In this document: in pieces, positions 49,093-59,046 of the stretch | Layout: each line of letters begins with the position of its first letter | How positions within the stretch are numbered: the stretch's first letter is position 1 | Assembly: GCA_035353175.1 (NCBI GenBank) | Contig: DAOPZC010000010.1 | Location: 1-64,000 of the forward strand | Source of the DNA: DAOPZC01 sp035353175 | GTDB taxonomy: Bacteria > Verrucomicrobiota > Kiritimatiellia > RFP12 > UBA1067 | DNA: 64,000 bases | Direction of reading: 5' to 3' | Made by a program: the position numbers and the translations under genes | Notes under the pieces: generated by a model | Database searches by the model: none | Seen by the model: the letters and a program-made list of their open reading frames with translations, nothing else | Told to the model about the DNA's origin: nothing

Positions 49093-50178
49093 ATGAGAAC
49101 GCCTCGCATCAGGTTGTATTTCGGCGCGATCGCGATCCTATGTCTCCTGACCCTGATGCTTTTGCGCCCGTCGGGAATGTCTGGCCCCGTCTTCCAAAGA
49201 ACGGTCGATCGCCGTGCCGGCTCCGCGACCGGCGCCTGGGAAGCCGACTTCGAGATCAGGGACGCGCTTCCGCGGCTTTGTGTCCAGACCCGCTTTGAGA
49301 AAAAAGCGGGGCGCTTGCATCTGGATTGCGTAGACAAGAACGGCGCTCCGTTGTTCTCCAATTTTCTGATCACGCCGGGGGTCAAAAGTTTCAGCTGCGG
49401 ATCCAACGTCCAAGGGACTTACACGCTCCGAGTCCGGGAGGATGGCGTTTCAGGATGGTATCGCATCGAAGCCGCTTCGAGAGCCGGCGTGACGCGCTGG
49501 CAGAAGTCGATGGCATTCCTCCTCTCGCTCCTCGCTCTGAGCGCGGGTGTGGAGGCGTGGCAAGTGCGCCGCAGGCGAAGGGGCCTGGCCGCGCCGGCCT
49601 ACGTGTCGGCGCGCATCGCGCGCCTTTTTTTGGGGCTTGGACTGTTCATCCTGTTCGTTTACCTGCTGCTCCATGAGGGCGGCCACGCGTTGGCCTCGAT
49701 GGCCTTCGGCAGCTTCGATCTGCAGCGGAGCGATTTCTTCGGACTTTCCGGCTCGCCCCATTCGGGCATCAAGCCCTGGGTCAAACTTCCGGCTTGGCAG
49801 GGCGCCGTCCAATCCGCTGCCGGGCCCCTGCTTCCAATCCTGACCGGATACGCGCTTTTCGCCTTTTGGCGGTCGCGCCGGGGGACCGCCCTCAGAAGCA
49901 GGCGATTCATCGTGGACGTTTTCTGGTCTTTCACGCTGGCCACGCTACTCGTCTCTCCCCTCGGGCTCGTGTTGCCGATGATCGGCGCGATCTCCGACTC
50001 TGATTACAGCGGGTTCGCCAACGCCGGATGGTTAACCCGGTGGCAAGCCGACGGATTGGTGCTGGCCTGCGTGCTGATCAACGGCTACCTGTTCTGGCGC
50101 GTTTTTCCCGCGCTCGTGACCATCCGACGAAGACTGCAAACCGGATTGGCGCAGGAAGAAGATCTGCGCTGCGCGTAA
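49093..50178 (+). CDS. Membrane protein with M50-like HExxH metallopeptidase motif
   Basis: 361 aa. Signal anchor at residues 8-25, an extracytoplasmic beta-rich domain (about 30-135), then four or more transmembrane helices. The second contains LLLHEGGHALAS (H194-EGG-H198), the zinc motif of intramembrane or membrane-bound M50-like peptidases. The second M50 motif (LDG) is not evident, so activity is uncertain. An in-frame TTG lies 9 bp upstream of the chosen ATG. Confidence 0.7.
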   Translation: MRTPRIRLYFGAIAILCLLTLMLLRPSGMSGPVFQRTVDRRAGSATGAWEADFEIRDALPRLCVQTRFEKKAGRLHLDCVDKNGAPLFSNFLITPGVKSFSCGSNVQGTYTLRVREDGVSGWYRIEAASRAGVTRWQKSMAFLLSLLALSAGVEAWQVRRRRRGLAAPAYVSARIARLFLGLGLFILFVYLLLHEGGHALASMAFGSFDLQRSDFFGLSGSPHSGIKPWVKLPAWQGAVQSAAGPLLPILTGYALFAFWRSRRGTALRSRRFIVDVFWSFTLATLLVSPLGLVLPMIGAISDSDYSGFANAGWLTRWQADGLVLACVLINGYLFWRVFPALVTIRRRLQTGLAQEEDLRCA

Positions 50179-50201
50179 CGTGCGCCGCGGCAAGTCTCCC
50201 C

Positions 50202-51230
50202 TTACGCCAGGGGCGTGAGCAGGTTGTTCAGGTAGAGCAGGCCGACGGCGCGCACGTCGAGCGTGTGGCCGGCGCGGTACGAGACCACGGTGCCGACGAA
50301 GCGGCCGGTATCGATCAGCGCGATCGCGGCCAGCAGGTCCAGCGTGGCACGGTGCCAAGCGGGCTCCAGCGCCTTGCCGCTGCCCTCCTGCACGAAGCGC
50401 GGCTCGCCGTAAAACTTGCGCTTGCCGTGGATCAGGATATTGTCCGTGGTGTAACCGAGGTTGCGCGTGTCGGCCATCAGGAACCCGAAAGCCCGCACCA
50501 TCAGCATCTGCGCGTGCGAGGCGTTCGTGCGCGCAAACGCGCCGTAGCGAAAGCTTTTGGGCGTCACATCGAAGACGATGCGCTGCTTGCCGATCACGGA
50601 TTTGAAATCGATCGCCACGTCGAGGCGCAGCTTCTTTTCGCCTTTTTCCGGAGGGAGGAACGTCAGGAAATCACCGCGGTCGCCGCCGAAGGTCACCGGC
50701 TCTTTGACCGTCACATAGCGCGCGGGCTCGTCGCGCTCGACGATGCCGCACTGGTCGATCGCCTCCACCAGATCCATGCTGCTGCGCGCAAACAGCGGGG
50801 GATCGCCGGCGTTGGTGCTGATGACCACGTCGTCCACGCCCATGCCGAGCCGCAGCGCGACGATGTGCTCGACCATGCGCAGGTAGTTGTGGGGGTTGCC
50901 GCTGCGCAGCACGATGTTGCGCGCCGAGGTCCACACGTTGCGGATCGTCACATGCGTCTTCAGCTGCTCGGCGAGGTCGGTGCGGTCGATCCACCAGCCG
51001 TATTCGTCCGACGGCTTGAAGGTCAATGTACGCTGCGCACGCCCGGAAAAAGTTCCGGGTCCCGTGACGGACCGCTCGCCGCCGAGCGTGGTGCGCCGCG
51101 GGGAATACCCGGCATCGCCTTCACACAGGTCCGCCACATCGACCGGCTGCGCCTGAAACCGTTCATGCGCCTGGCGCACCGCCTGGGTCTCGCCCAACAG
51201 AATCCGCCCGAGCGGATACGAAAAATCCAT
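50202..51230 (-). CDS. lpxC: Divergent UDP-3-O-acyl-GlcNAc deacetylase (LpxC)
   Basis: 342 aa. The zinc ligands are all in place: MVEHI, AWHRATLD (His and Asp), with the AGHTLD catalytic-His segment. IGKQRIVFD and the FARTNASHAQ region match the LpxC order. The usual DGSG loop is altered (FARSSMD). It commits UDP-acyl-GlcNAc to lipid A synthesis, so the organism makes LPS. It lies 20 bp behind a thioredoxin-like gene, in a cluster with murC and comEC. Confidence 0.85.
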   Translation of the reverse strand: MDFSYPLGRILLGETQAVRQAHERFQAQPVDVADLCEGDAGYSPRRTTLGGERSVTGPGTFSGRAQRTLTFKPSDEYGWWIDRTDLAEQLKTHVTIRNVWTSARNIVLRSGNPHNYLRMVEHIVALRLGMGVDDVVISTNAGDPPLFARSSMDLVEAIDQCGIVERDEPARYVTVKEPVTFGGDRGDFLTFLPPEKGEKKLRLDVAIDFKSVIGKQRIVFDVTPKSFRYGAFARTNASHAQMLMVRAFGFLMADTRNLGYTTDNILIHGKRKFYGEPRFVQEGSGKALEPAWHRATLDLLAAIALIDTGRFVGTVVSYRAGHTLDVRAVGLLYLNNLLTPLA

Positions 51231-51250
51231 ACTGCGCTCTCTCCCTCGCC

Positions 51251-51820
51251 CTATTTCGCGCCATTCGGCTGAGCCGTCTTCGTGGCCTTCATCTTCTCGT
51301 AGGCCGAGAGGGGCTTGCCCGCCTCGGGCTTGTTTTCCGTCTTGATGCCGGCCTGATCGAGCATCTCCTTGAGATGCTTCACGTAAGCCTCGCCGCCGCC
51401 CCTCTGATAGCCGGTCCGGCCGAGCTGCTTGCCGTCCGCGTCCAGCAGAAAGATCGTGGGATAGCCGCGGACGCCATACTTGGCGGCCAGTTCCTCGTTC
51501 TGCTTCCTCGTCTTCGATGAGATCTTCTTTTGATTGGGGAAGTCGGCCTCAAACAGGATCAGGTTGTCGGCCGCGAACTTTTCGAAGACCTGCGTGTCCA
51601 GCGACTCCTCGCGCAGCTTCATGCACCAGCCGCACCAGTCGCTGCCCGTGAAGAACGCGAGAATCGGCTGTTTGAAAGCCGCGGCCTCTTTCTTGGCCAC
51701 CTCGAAATCGTCGACCCATCCCTTGGTCTTCTCGGGAACAACATCCTTCTTGGCCCACGACTGAGCCTGGACGCACGCGGCCATCAGGCAAACCAATGTC
51801 ATACCGATCATCTGCTTCAT
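51251..51820 (-). CDS. Exported thioredoxin-like protein
   Basis: 189 aa. A signal peptide (or lipobox LMAAC) is followed by a thioredoxin_7-type fold with CGWC in FTGSDWCGWCMKLREE and the cis-Pro segment VRGYPTIFLLD. It probably acts as an extracytoplasmic thiol reductase or foldase. It is between murC and lpxC on the same strand. Confidence 0.9.
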   Translation of the reverse strand: MKQMIGMTLVCLMAACVQAQSWAKKDVVPEKTKGWVDDFEVAKKEAAAFKQPILAFFTGSDWCGWCMKLREESLDTQVFEKFAADNLILFEADFPNQKKISSKTRKQNEELAAKYGVRGYPTIFLLDADGKQLGRTGYQRGGGEAYVKHLKEMLDQAGIKTENKPEAGKPLSAYEKMKATKTAQPNGAK

Positions 51821-51845
51821 CCCGACACCCCTTTCTTGCGTTCCC

Positions 51846-53144
51846 TTACGCGCCGGCCAACCTTGCGGCCAACCGCGGCAGGCCGGGATCCCGCGCGCCC
51901 AGCGTCACAAGCGCCCCACCCGGGACCGCTCGCGCGCGCATTTGGACCTCGGCCGCCTCTAAAGTCTCAAGAAGCGTCACTTTAACACCTTTTTCCGTGA
52001 GCTGTGAAGCCAAAACGTCGCTCCCGACACTCCGGTCCGCCGTGCCTCCGGCATCATAAACCGGCAACAGGAAAAGCGTGTCTTCCGGACGGCACACCCG
52101 GGAGAAGACGGCCACCAGGCCCTCCAGCATTTTACGCAGCGGCGCATAGCCGTGCGGACGCCAGACCGCGCACACCCCCTTCGGGAACGCCGCCGCCAAC
52201 GCGGTCCACGCGGCCGCTAATTTCTCCGGATTATGCGCGTAATCGTCCACCACCGCCGCGCCGCCGCACGTCCCGACCCGCTGCAGCCGCCGCTCGACGC
52301 CGCCGAAGGCCCGCAGCGCGGCGGCCAGCCGGGCCGGCTCCGCGCCCAGAGCCCGCGCCATGCGCACCGCGTGCCACGCGTTGTAGACGTTGTGCGCGCC
52401 CGGCATCGGCACCAGATACTCGACGCCCTCGAAGGTGAAACAGCCATTCCAGCCCTCCAGCCGCAGGCCTTCCGGACGTCCCTCCTCCTGCCGGCCATCG
52501 ATCACCACGCCCGGCACGCGGTCCCGGAAGGAGGAGAAGAGCGACAGCGTCTCGTCGATGCCGAAGTGATCGGCAGACGCGTTCGTGATGACCGCATGCT
52601 CCGGACGGAACACCATCAGCGACTTGTCCGACTCATCCGCCTCGATCACCGCCCACGCCCCGGCCCCCTTGCGGACCGAGCCGATCCGCGTGCCGCCCGC
52701 GCCCCAGCCCGCCACCGCCGCGCCGTTCACCACCAGCGGGTCAAACCCGGCGCCTTCAAGGAGACATCCCAGCATCGCCGTCACGGAACTCTTGCCGCAG
52801 GTCCCCGTGACCGCGATCAGGCGCCGTCCCTCAACGACGCGCTCCAGCTCCGCCGCGCGGTGCACCACGGGAATGCCCTGCGCCTGGGCCTTGACGACCT
52901 CGGGATTGTCCGCTTCGATCGCGCTGCTGACCACCAGGCGCGCCGTCTGCGGCGTCACGCCCGAGCCGTCCTGCGGGAACAGCCGCACGCCCTGCCGCGC
53001 CAGGCACGCCAGGGTCTCGGTCATATCGCCGGTGTCCAGCAGCCGGTCCGAGCCCGTGACCTCCGCGCCCTGGTCCAACAGGGCCTGCGCCAGCGCGCTC
53101 ATGCCCACGCCGCCGATCCCCGACACATGCACCACTTCGCTCAT
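51846..53144 (-). CDS. murC: UDP-N-acetylmuramate--alanine ligase (MurC family)
   Basis: 432 aa. N-terminal Rossmann motif GIGGVGMSALAQAL, ATP loop AVTGTCGKSSVTAM (112-124), central EADESD, and C-terminal DDYAHNPEKLAAA with a late RPHGYAPL. It adds L-Ala to UDP-MurNAc in peptidoglycan synthesis. The recycling ligase Mpl is a related alternative. The start overlaps the comEC stop by 4 bp. Confidence 0.88.
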   Translation of the reverse strand: MSEVVHVSGIGGVGMSALAQALLDQGAEVTGSDRLLDTGDMTETLACLARQGVRLFPQDGSGVTPQTARLVVSSAIEADNPEVVKAQAQGIPVVHRAAELERVVEGRRLIAVTGTCGKSSVTAMLGCLLEGAGFDPLVVNGAAVAGWGAGGTRIGSVRKGAGAWAVIEADESDKSLMVFRPEHAVITNASADHFGIDETLSLFSSFRDRVPGVVIDGRQEEGRPEGLRLEGWNGCFTFEGVEYLVPMPGAHNVYNAWHAVRMARALGAEPARLAAALRAFGGVERRLQRVGTCGGAAVVDDYAHNPEKLAAAWTALAAAFPKGVCAVWRPHGYAPLRKMLEGLVAVFSRVCRPEDTLFLLPVYDAGGTADRSVGSDVLASQLTEKGVKVTLLETLEAAEVQMRARAVPGGALVTLGARDPGLPRLAARLAGA

Positions 53145-54802
53145 TGCAATTCCTCTCTCTGGCCGACGCCCTCGTCCAGCCAGGCCAAACCGTCCGGCCG
53201 GCGCGCGCGCAGCCAGCCCGCCACGCCGACGAGCACGCCGAACCACGCCCACACCATCCACGGCGCCCACTTCGCGATCCGGACGTTGCCGCCCGGACAC
53301 GCGGCCGTCACTTCCGCCGTGCGCACCATGACCAGCGTGAAGAAGCCGGCCGCGTGGTTGAAGATCGAGGCCGCCCACTCACTCAGCAGGCTCGCCGCCA
53401 TGCCCAGGCACCCGGCCACCACGATGAAAAACGAGCACGGGCCTATCACCAGATTCGCGAACAGGCCGCCCGGTGTGAAACGCCCGAAATAATACGCGGT
53501 CAGCGGCACCGACGCAAGCCACGCCGCCAGCGACACGGCCAACGAGTCGGCCAGGAACTGCACCGCCGTCTTGAGCCAACGGAGCCGGCGCGCCCGCCCC
53601 CGTTCCCCCGCCGCCGCCAGAAGCCGCGCCTGCGTCTCCATCCGCTCGATGCGGCACACGTGCCGCGCGATCGCGCAGAAAGGCTTACAGAAGACCACCA
53701 GCCCGCCCATCACGACAAACGAGAGCACGCAGCCGATGTCGTAGATCAGCCACGGATGAAGCGCGTGCACGATGACCGCCGCACCCGCCAGCGCGGCGAT
53801 TCCGCTCGGCTTGCGACCGATCAGCGGTGCCGCGAAATAGAGCACCGCCATCAGGCAGGCGCGCACTGCGCTCGGGCGCGCGCCGGTCGTCACCGTGTAG
53901 AAGATCAGCAGCGGCGCGACGAACACGATCCAGTAGGTGCGCGGCACGCCCAGCGAGGCCACGGCCAGCACCAGCACCGACGCCACCAGCACAATGTGCA
54001 GCCCCGAGATCGCGAACACGTGGATCGTGCCCGAATCCACAAACACGCGCCGCATGCCCGCCGACATCGCATGCCGGCTGCCCAGCAGCATCGCCAAGTT
54101 GAGCGCGGGTATCTCGCCCCAGGACTCGATGCCGATCGTCACGCGCGCCGCAGCCAGCCGCCGGGCCCGCTCCACGCGGGCGGTCCACGAGCCGGCATCG
54201 GTGACGGCCAGGCGCCGCGATCGCCCCTCCCCGGCGTTCACGCTCAGCATCAGCAGCCCGTTGCGGCCTTTCCTGATCTTGCCGCTGCCGGCCAGGCGCC
54301 ACACTTCGCCGGGCTGCGGCGAGGTTCCGCCTTCGCCGGGACGCGCGCCGAACCAGGTGATCTCCACCGGCAGTTGGCGGCATCTGAACGGCCCCGCCTC
54401 ACACCGGAAGCGCTCGCCCCGGAAAGTGTACTTGGCCGAACGGCCCCGCAGCGGGGTCACCGCGACCTCAGGCCCGACCCGGCACACGTACGTCTGCTTC
54501 GGCGGCAGCTCGCGAAACTGCCGCGCCTCCTCGCCGCGGCCGTCGCGGTCGCGTGCCGCGAGACCCCATCCCAGCGCGACGGTCAGCAGCGCGGCCAGGG
54601 CGGCGCGCCGCCCCCCGCGCGCGGTCCACGCCAGCGCGGCGGCGCAGCCCAGCGCGGCCCCGGCCGCCAGCGGCCACACACCGCACCGGTAACCGCACAC
54701 GATGCCGGCCAGGAACAAAACGGCACCCCCCACCAGCGGCTGTCGCCGATGTTGAGCCATTCCCTTTTCGACAAAGCGCCGAGAGCGATCCGCTATAGAC
54801 AT
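53141..54802 (-). CDS. comEC: ComEC/Rec2-type DNA-uptake channel protein
   Basis: 553 aa. Two N-terminal helices, a soluble DUF4131/OB-like region (about 90-210), then the competence channel with SGTIHVFAISGLHIVLVASV and about eight helices. The C-terminal metallo-beta-lactamase domain of longer ComEC proteins is absent, as in many short homologues. It would move single-stranded DNA across the inner membrane. No other com genes are in the window. Confidence 0.88.
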   Translation of the reverse strand: MSIADRSRRFVEKGMAQHRRQPLVGGAVLFLAGIVCGYRCGVWPLAAGAALGCAAALAWTARGGRRAALAALLTVALGWGLAARDRDGRGEEARQFRELPPKQTYVCRVGPEVAVTPLRGRSAKYTFRGERFRCEAGPFRCRQLPVEITWFGARPGEGGTSPQPGEVWRLAGSGKIRKGRNGLLMLSVNAGEGRSRRLAVTDAGSWTARVERARRLAAARVTIGIESWGEIPALNLAMLLGSRHAMSAGMRRVFVDSGTIHVFAISGLHIVLVASVLVLAVASLGVPRTYWIVFVAPLLIFYTVTTGARPSAVRACLMAVLYFAAPLIGRKPSGIAALAGAAVIVHALHPWLIYDIGCVLSFVVMGGLVVFCKPFCAIARHVCRIERMETQARLLAAAGERGRARRLRWLKTAVQFLADSLAVSLAAWLASVPLTAYYFGRFTPGGLFANLVIGPCSFFIVVAGCLGMAASLLSEWAASIFNHAAGFFTLVMVRTAEVTAACPGGNVRIAKWAPWMVWAWFGVLVGVAGWLRARRPDGLAWLDEGVGQREELQ

Positions 54803-54903
54803 GGGTGCCGCCTCCTTGGCTTAAGGCTTCACTTTAACATATCTTTTGGGCGTCACGCAAAACCTGCGTGCAAGCCGCGACGCTTTCGGGCCCTCTGCGG
54901 TAG

Positions 54904-54924
54904 GGTCGGATCTCCGAGCCGACC
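54904..54924. repeat. Palindrome GGTCGG/CCGACC in the comEC-TIM-barrel gap
   Basis: GGTCGG-ATCTCCGAG-CCGACC, a GC-rich hairpin in the 278-bp divergent gap at 54803-55080. It looks like a short dispersed palindromic element. Apart from this and the SD of the next gene, I see nothing else in the gap. Confidence 0.4.
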
Positions 54925-55080
54925 GTTGATGGGGATCGGAAGGCCAAATAGAAACGCCCCTGGTTGGCAACCCCATATCATCGCCCCGCGCTTGCCGGGC
55001 CCTTCGCCAATCCGGTATAGTGAAGTCACTCGGACGAGGGTATTACGGTCATGCGGGGCTTAGTCCCCAAGGAGAACGCA

Positions 55081-56055
55081 ATGAAAAAAGGACTCTCACG
55101 TCGCCTGTTGCTTCAGCGCCTCGCGCAAACCGCCGCCGCGTGCGGCCTCGGAACCGCCGCCGCGCCCCTGCGGGCCGCCGACGAAAAACCGAAGCCTGGG
55201 CTCACGGTCGGCATCTCGACGCTCGGCTTCACCGGACACACCAATGCGGAACTCGCCAAGGAGTTGGCGGCGGCCGGCTTTGGCACCATCCAGCTGTTCT
55301 TGCTCCAGAAGGACAGCAATTTCTGGAAGTACAACAGCCGCGCCGACGTCTCCAGCCTGACCCCCGCGCGCTGCAAAGAGATCGCCGCGACCTACCGCGA
55401 CGCGGGGCTCGAGATCCACAGCATCGGCGTCTACACCAACCTCATGCACCCCGACGAGGCCGAGCTGAACGCCAACCTCGCCTACTTCGAAGCCATGATG
55501 GAGATCGGCGGGCACATGGGCGTGCGCGCGTTCGTCAGCGAGGCGGGCCACTACTACAACGATCAGGTGCCCGCGCCGCATGTGCCGCTGGAGTTTCAGG
55601 ACGAAGCGTGGCCGCGCATGGTCGCCACCGGACGGCGGCTCGCCGAGCTGGCCGCCAAACACGACGCCAAGGTGCTGTTCGAGCCCTATTTCCAGAGCTT
55701 TTTCGCGAGCGCCAAGCGCGTGCGGCTCTTCATTGAAGAGGTGTCTTCGCCGCGCGTCCGCGTGCTGCTCGACCCGGCCAACCTGATCGAGCTCAACGAC
55801 CTCGACGAGATGTTCGCGCAGCTTGCGCCGTGGATCGACTGCCTGCACGCCAAGGACCGCAAGCACCACACCAGCCGGGGCGTCGCCGCAGGAAAAGGCG
55901 ATGTGGACTACAAACGGTTCGTGACGCTGGCGGCCGAGCGCACGCCGAAGGCGCCGCTGATCCTCGAATACGTGGGGCCGAAAGACTATCCCCAGGCCCG
56001 CGCCCACCTTCTCGGCGCGATGCAGGCGTGCGGCATCCCCGAAGCGAAACGCTGA
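55081..56055 (+). CDS. Tat-exported sugar phosphate isomerase/epimerase-like TIM barrel
   Basis: 324 aa. The twin-arginine signal (SRRLLLQRLAQTAAA) ends near LRAAD. The AP_endonuc_2 barrel shows metal-binding residues in EIHSIGVYTN, LFEPYF, LLDPANLIEL, CLHAKDR and ILEYVGP. Family members isomerise or epimerise sugars or hydroxypyruvate-type compounds; the substrate is unknown. AGGAG lies before the ATG at 55081. Confidence 0.85.
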   Translation: MKKGLSRRLLLQRLAQTAAACGLGTAAAPLRAADEKPKPGLTVGISTLGFTGHTNAELAKELAAAGFGTIQLFLLQKDSNFWKYNSRADVSSLTPARCKEIAATYRDAGLEIHSIGVYTNLMHPDEAELNANLAYFEAMMEIGGHMGVRAFVSEAGHYYNDQVPAPHVPLEFQDEAWPRMVATGRRLAELAAKHDAKVLFEPYFQSFFASAKRVRLFIEEVSSPRVRVLLDPANLIELNDLDEMFAQLAPWIDCLHAKDRKHHTSRGVAAGKGDVDYKRFVTLAAERTPKAPLILEYVGPKDYPQARAHLLGAMQACGIPEAKR

Positions 56056-56066
56056 CCCTTTGAGGT

Positions 56067-58961
56067 TTAATAAACTCTGATCAACATTCCGTAAAACGGG
56101 GAGAGATAACCTGAAGCATCCTGCGTTACGCGCGCACCGTTGTAACGGATGCGGCCCAGCTGGTCGGCGGTGAGCAGCGGCTGGGTGCGGAACGAGGTCG
56201 GACCGAGCGTGCCGGTGAGGGCCAGCTGGCTGCTCCACGCGTCGGCCGTCTGCGCCGAGAACAGGATCTGCCCGCTGCCGAGGTCGATCGTGCCGGCGGA
56301 CGAGACGGTCAGCGAGGCGAAGGTGTTGGTGGTGGCGCCGGTCTCGAGGGTACCGCCGTCGACCACCAGCGCGGAGGCGCTGGAAATCACGCTGTGGGTG
56401 CCCAGCGCCAGCGCGCCGCCGCGGACGGTTGTCGTGCCGGAATAGCGCGTCGGATAGGCGAGCGTCAGGCGGCCCGCGCCGTCTTTGACCAGCGCGACCG
56501 GCCCGTAGATCGTGCCGCCGTACGTCGTGTCGACCGCCTGGTTCACGGTCAGCGTGGAGACCGAGGCGCTGCGGTTGGTGATCATCGCGTTGAGCCCCGT
56601 GTTGCCGCTGTTCTTCAGCGCGCCGACCGTCTGGTCGAACCCGTTCAGGTCCAGCCCGGTGTATTCGCCGTTGTTCGAGTCCGCCCAGTGGACATCGAGC
56701 ACCGTGGCGGTGGGCAAGGCGTCGGAGATTCCCAGAAGCAGCGTGCCGCGCGTGAGGTCGGTGCTGCCGCCGTAGGTGTTGTGCGCGCGCAGCTCCACGC
56801 CGCGCGTCCGGTCTCCGAAATAACTGCTCGTGCGGATCGCATAGGTGGCGGCCCCGTCGTCGATCACCCCGCTGATGATCAGGTGGCCGCCGTTCTGCGC
56901 GCCGAAGCGGGCCTGGTTCGAGCCCAGCATGACCGGGCCGGCCCATTCGGCCGTGGCGTTGGCCGCGGACTGCAAGGCGCCGCGGTTCGTGCTGGGGACC
57001 GTCGGCGGCGGCGGTTCGGGCGTGATGCCCGCGCCGTTGACGGTGACGGTCTCGTTCGAAACGGCCACGCCGTCGCCGAGCTCCAGCTGGCTGCCGGTCA
57101 GCACGACCGTCCCGCCGGCCGTGCTGCCCAGACCGTGGCGGTCGGTGATGCGCAGCGCGCCGGCATTGACCGTGGTCACGCCGTCGTAGGCGTTCGACGC
57201 GGTGACCAGCACCACGCCGAGCCCGTGGGTCGCGAAGGGCCCGGGGCCGACCAGCGGTCTGTTGACCGTAAGCAGGTTTGTGAGGCTGGCCGTCATCAGC
57301 GTGCCGCCGCCGGCCGCCAGGGTGATGCCGCGGTTGTTCACCGCAAGCGTGTAGTTGGTCTCGAACCTGAGCGTGCCGCCGTCGAACACGATCTGGTCCT
57401 GCACGAAGGCCGAGGGATATGCGCCCAGCGCCGCTTCCGACGCGATTTTCAGCGTGCCGCCTGCGAGGTAGGTGCGGCCGGTGTAGACGTTGACGTTGTT
57501 CAGGGCCAGGGTGCCGAAGCCGGCCTTCGTGAAGTCGCACCCGTTGGTGATCATGCCGTCGAAGGCGCACACCTGGTTGCCCCGCACGCGCAGCGAGACG
57601 GCGGCGCCCGACGCGTTGGTCAGCACCAAGTCGTTCGTGCCGACCAGTCCGCCGAAATTGACCACCGTGTTGGTGCCGAACGCCAGCGTGCCCATCGGGC
57701 CGTCGCCGGTGTTGAACGTGGAGTCTCCGATCACGAGCGGCCGATCCAGCAGCAGCTCTCCTTCGATGACGCTCGTCATGCCGGTGTGGGTGTTGGATGA
57801 GGAGAGTGTCAGGCGCGCGGGCCCTCGCTTGTCGAGGTTCAAGCGCCCGTCGAGGGCCCCATTGAACGTGTAGGCCGAGGTCGCGTTCACCGTCAGCGTC
57901 ACATAATTGGTGGCCGAGTTCCCGATCTTCCGGACCATCGTGCTGCCATCCGCCGTGATTCCTTTGACGGTCTGGTTGAACCCGTTCAGGTCGAGCGTCG
58001 CATAGGCCACGTTTGAACCGTTGCCGAGCCGGACCACCGTGTTGGTCGGCAGGCGGTCGTTCCCTCCGTCCAACCGCAGCGTGCCCACCACAAGCTGCGT
58101 CTCGCCCTTATAGGTGTTGGTGCCGGACAGAATGATCGGGCCGCCGGGATCGGCGCACCGCACCACCAGCGGGAACGTGTTGGCGCCATCCTCGATAGAA
58201 CCGGACACGATCAGCTCGCCGTTGGCGGGATTCACGCCAATGCGGGCGTCAGAGGAACCGATCACAATCCTGCCGGCCCACGTGTTGGTTCCGGCCTGAA
58301 CCTGGAGGGCCCCGTTGTTGTTGCCTTTGCCGAAAATCGTGACGGTTTCGCCCGTGACCGTAATGCCACCCGCCAATTCAAGCCAGTTCCCGCTCGCCAC
58401 CGTCGTGCCTCCCGCGGTGGAGCCCAAAGCCCGGCTGTGGGCGGCACGCAAAATACCGGTGCTCACCGTGGTCTCGCCGTCGTACGTGTTGTCACCGCCC
58501 AGCACCAAGGTCCGGGAATTGCTTCCGCCCGCTTTCGTCAAGCCGCCGCTGCCGCTCAACGCCCCGTTCAGGAATAGGTTCCCGGACACCGTCCCGACGG
58601 TGCGGGTGTCGTTTAAGATCATGTCGAAGCCCACCACCTGGGTCTCAGCATCGTTGTTGACGACGGAGCCGCCGAGCGTGATCCGGTTGCCCGAAAGCGA
58701 GAAGGCCCCGGCCGTGCTGTTGAAGGTGATGCCGGCATACGCGGTGTCCGCCGCCGTGTCGTTCACGTTGGTCAGGCGCTGCAGGCCGCCGAACACCAGC
58801 GCCTCTCCGCCGGCCAGCGTCGTGCCGTTCCAGTTGGCGGGCGTGCTCCAGTTGTCGTCCGTTCCACCGCCGTTCCACGTGGCTTGTGCGGATCCGTCCA
58901 AAACCAGACCAAACGCCAACACGCATGCCGCCGCAACCGTCCACACGTTCCAGTTATTCAT
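56067..58961 (-). CDS. Autotransporter-associated beta-strand repeat surface protein
   Basis: 964 aa. Signal peptide ending near SAQA, then many tandem 30-35 residue units of the form TLVLGGDNTYDGETTVSTG followed by GSTAGGTTVASGNWLELAGG, the PATR-type beta-solenoid. It is rich in Gly, Thr, Asn and Val. There is no autotransporter barrel; the C-terminus is short (YLSPFYGMLIRVY), so secretion must use another route. Such proteins are very common in Kiritimatiellota and relatives. Its role may be adhesion or polysaccharide binding. Confidence 0.9.
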   Translation of the reverse strand: MNNWNVWTVAAACVLAFGLVLDGSAQATWNGGGTDDNWSTPANWNGTTLAGGEALVFGGLQRLTNVNDTAADTAYAGITFNSTAGAFSLSGNRITLGGSVVNNDAETQVVGFDMILNDTRTVGTVSGNLFLNGALSGSGGLTKAGGSNSRTLVLGGDNTYDGETTVSTGILRAAHSRALGSTAGGTTVASGNWLELAGGITVTGETVTIFGKGNNNGALQVQAGTNTWAGRIVIGSSDARIGVNPANGELIVSGSIEDGANTFPLVVRCADPGGPIILSGTNTYKGETQLVVGTLRLDGGNDRLPTNTVVRLGNGSNVAYATLDLNGFNQTVKGITADGSTMVRKIGNSATNYVTLTVNATSAYTFNGALDGRLNLDKRGPARLTLSSSNTHTGMTSVIEGELLLDRPLVIGDSTFNTGDGPMGTLAFGTNTVVNFGGLVGTNDLVLTNASGAAVSLRVRGNQVCAFDGMITNGCDFTKAGFGTLALNNVNVYTGRTYLAGGTLKIASEAALGAYPSAFVQDQIVFDGGTLRFETNYTLAVNNRGITLAAGGGTLMTASLTNLLTVNRPLVGPGPFATHGLGVVLVTASNAYDGVTTVNAGALRITDRHGLGSTAGGTVVLTGSQLELGDGVAVSNETVTVNGAGITPEPPPPTVPSTNRGALQSAANATAEWAGPVMLGSNQARFGAQNGGHLIISGVIDDGAATYAIRTSSYFGDRTRGVELRAHNTYGGSTDLTRGTLLLGISDALPTATVLDVHWADSNNGEYTGLDLNGFDQTVGALKNSGNTGLNAMITNRSASVSTLTVNQAVDTTYGGTIYGPVALVKDGAGRLTLAYPTRYSGTTTVRGGALALGTHSVISSASALVVDGGTLETGATTNTFASLTVSSAGTIDLGSGQILFSAQTADAWSSQLALTGTLGPTSFRTQPLLTADQLGRIRYNGARVTQDASGYLSPFYGMLIRVY

Positions 58962-59046
58962 AGGCCGACCTTTCTTATTTTAATCGCACGCGATCCGTAA
59001 AAATCGTAGATTCAGCATTATATTACCCGATTTCCCCCGATCCTGT

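Noticed and set aside
55096..57570. 824-codon minus-strand open frame
   Set aside because: It runs through two real genes in the wrong frame (TIM-barrel protein antisense and the beta-strand-repeat gene) and is Arg/His-rich without any domain.
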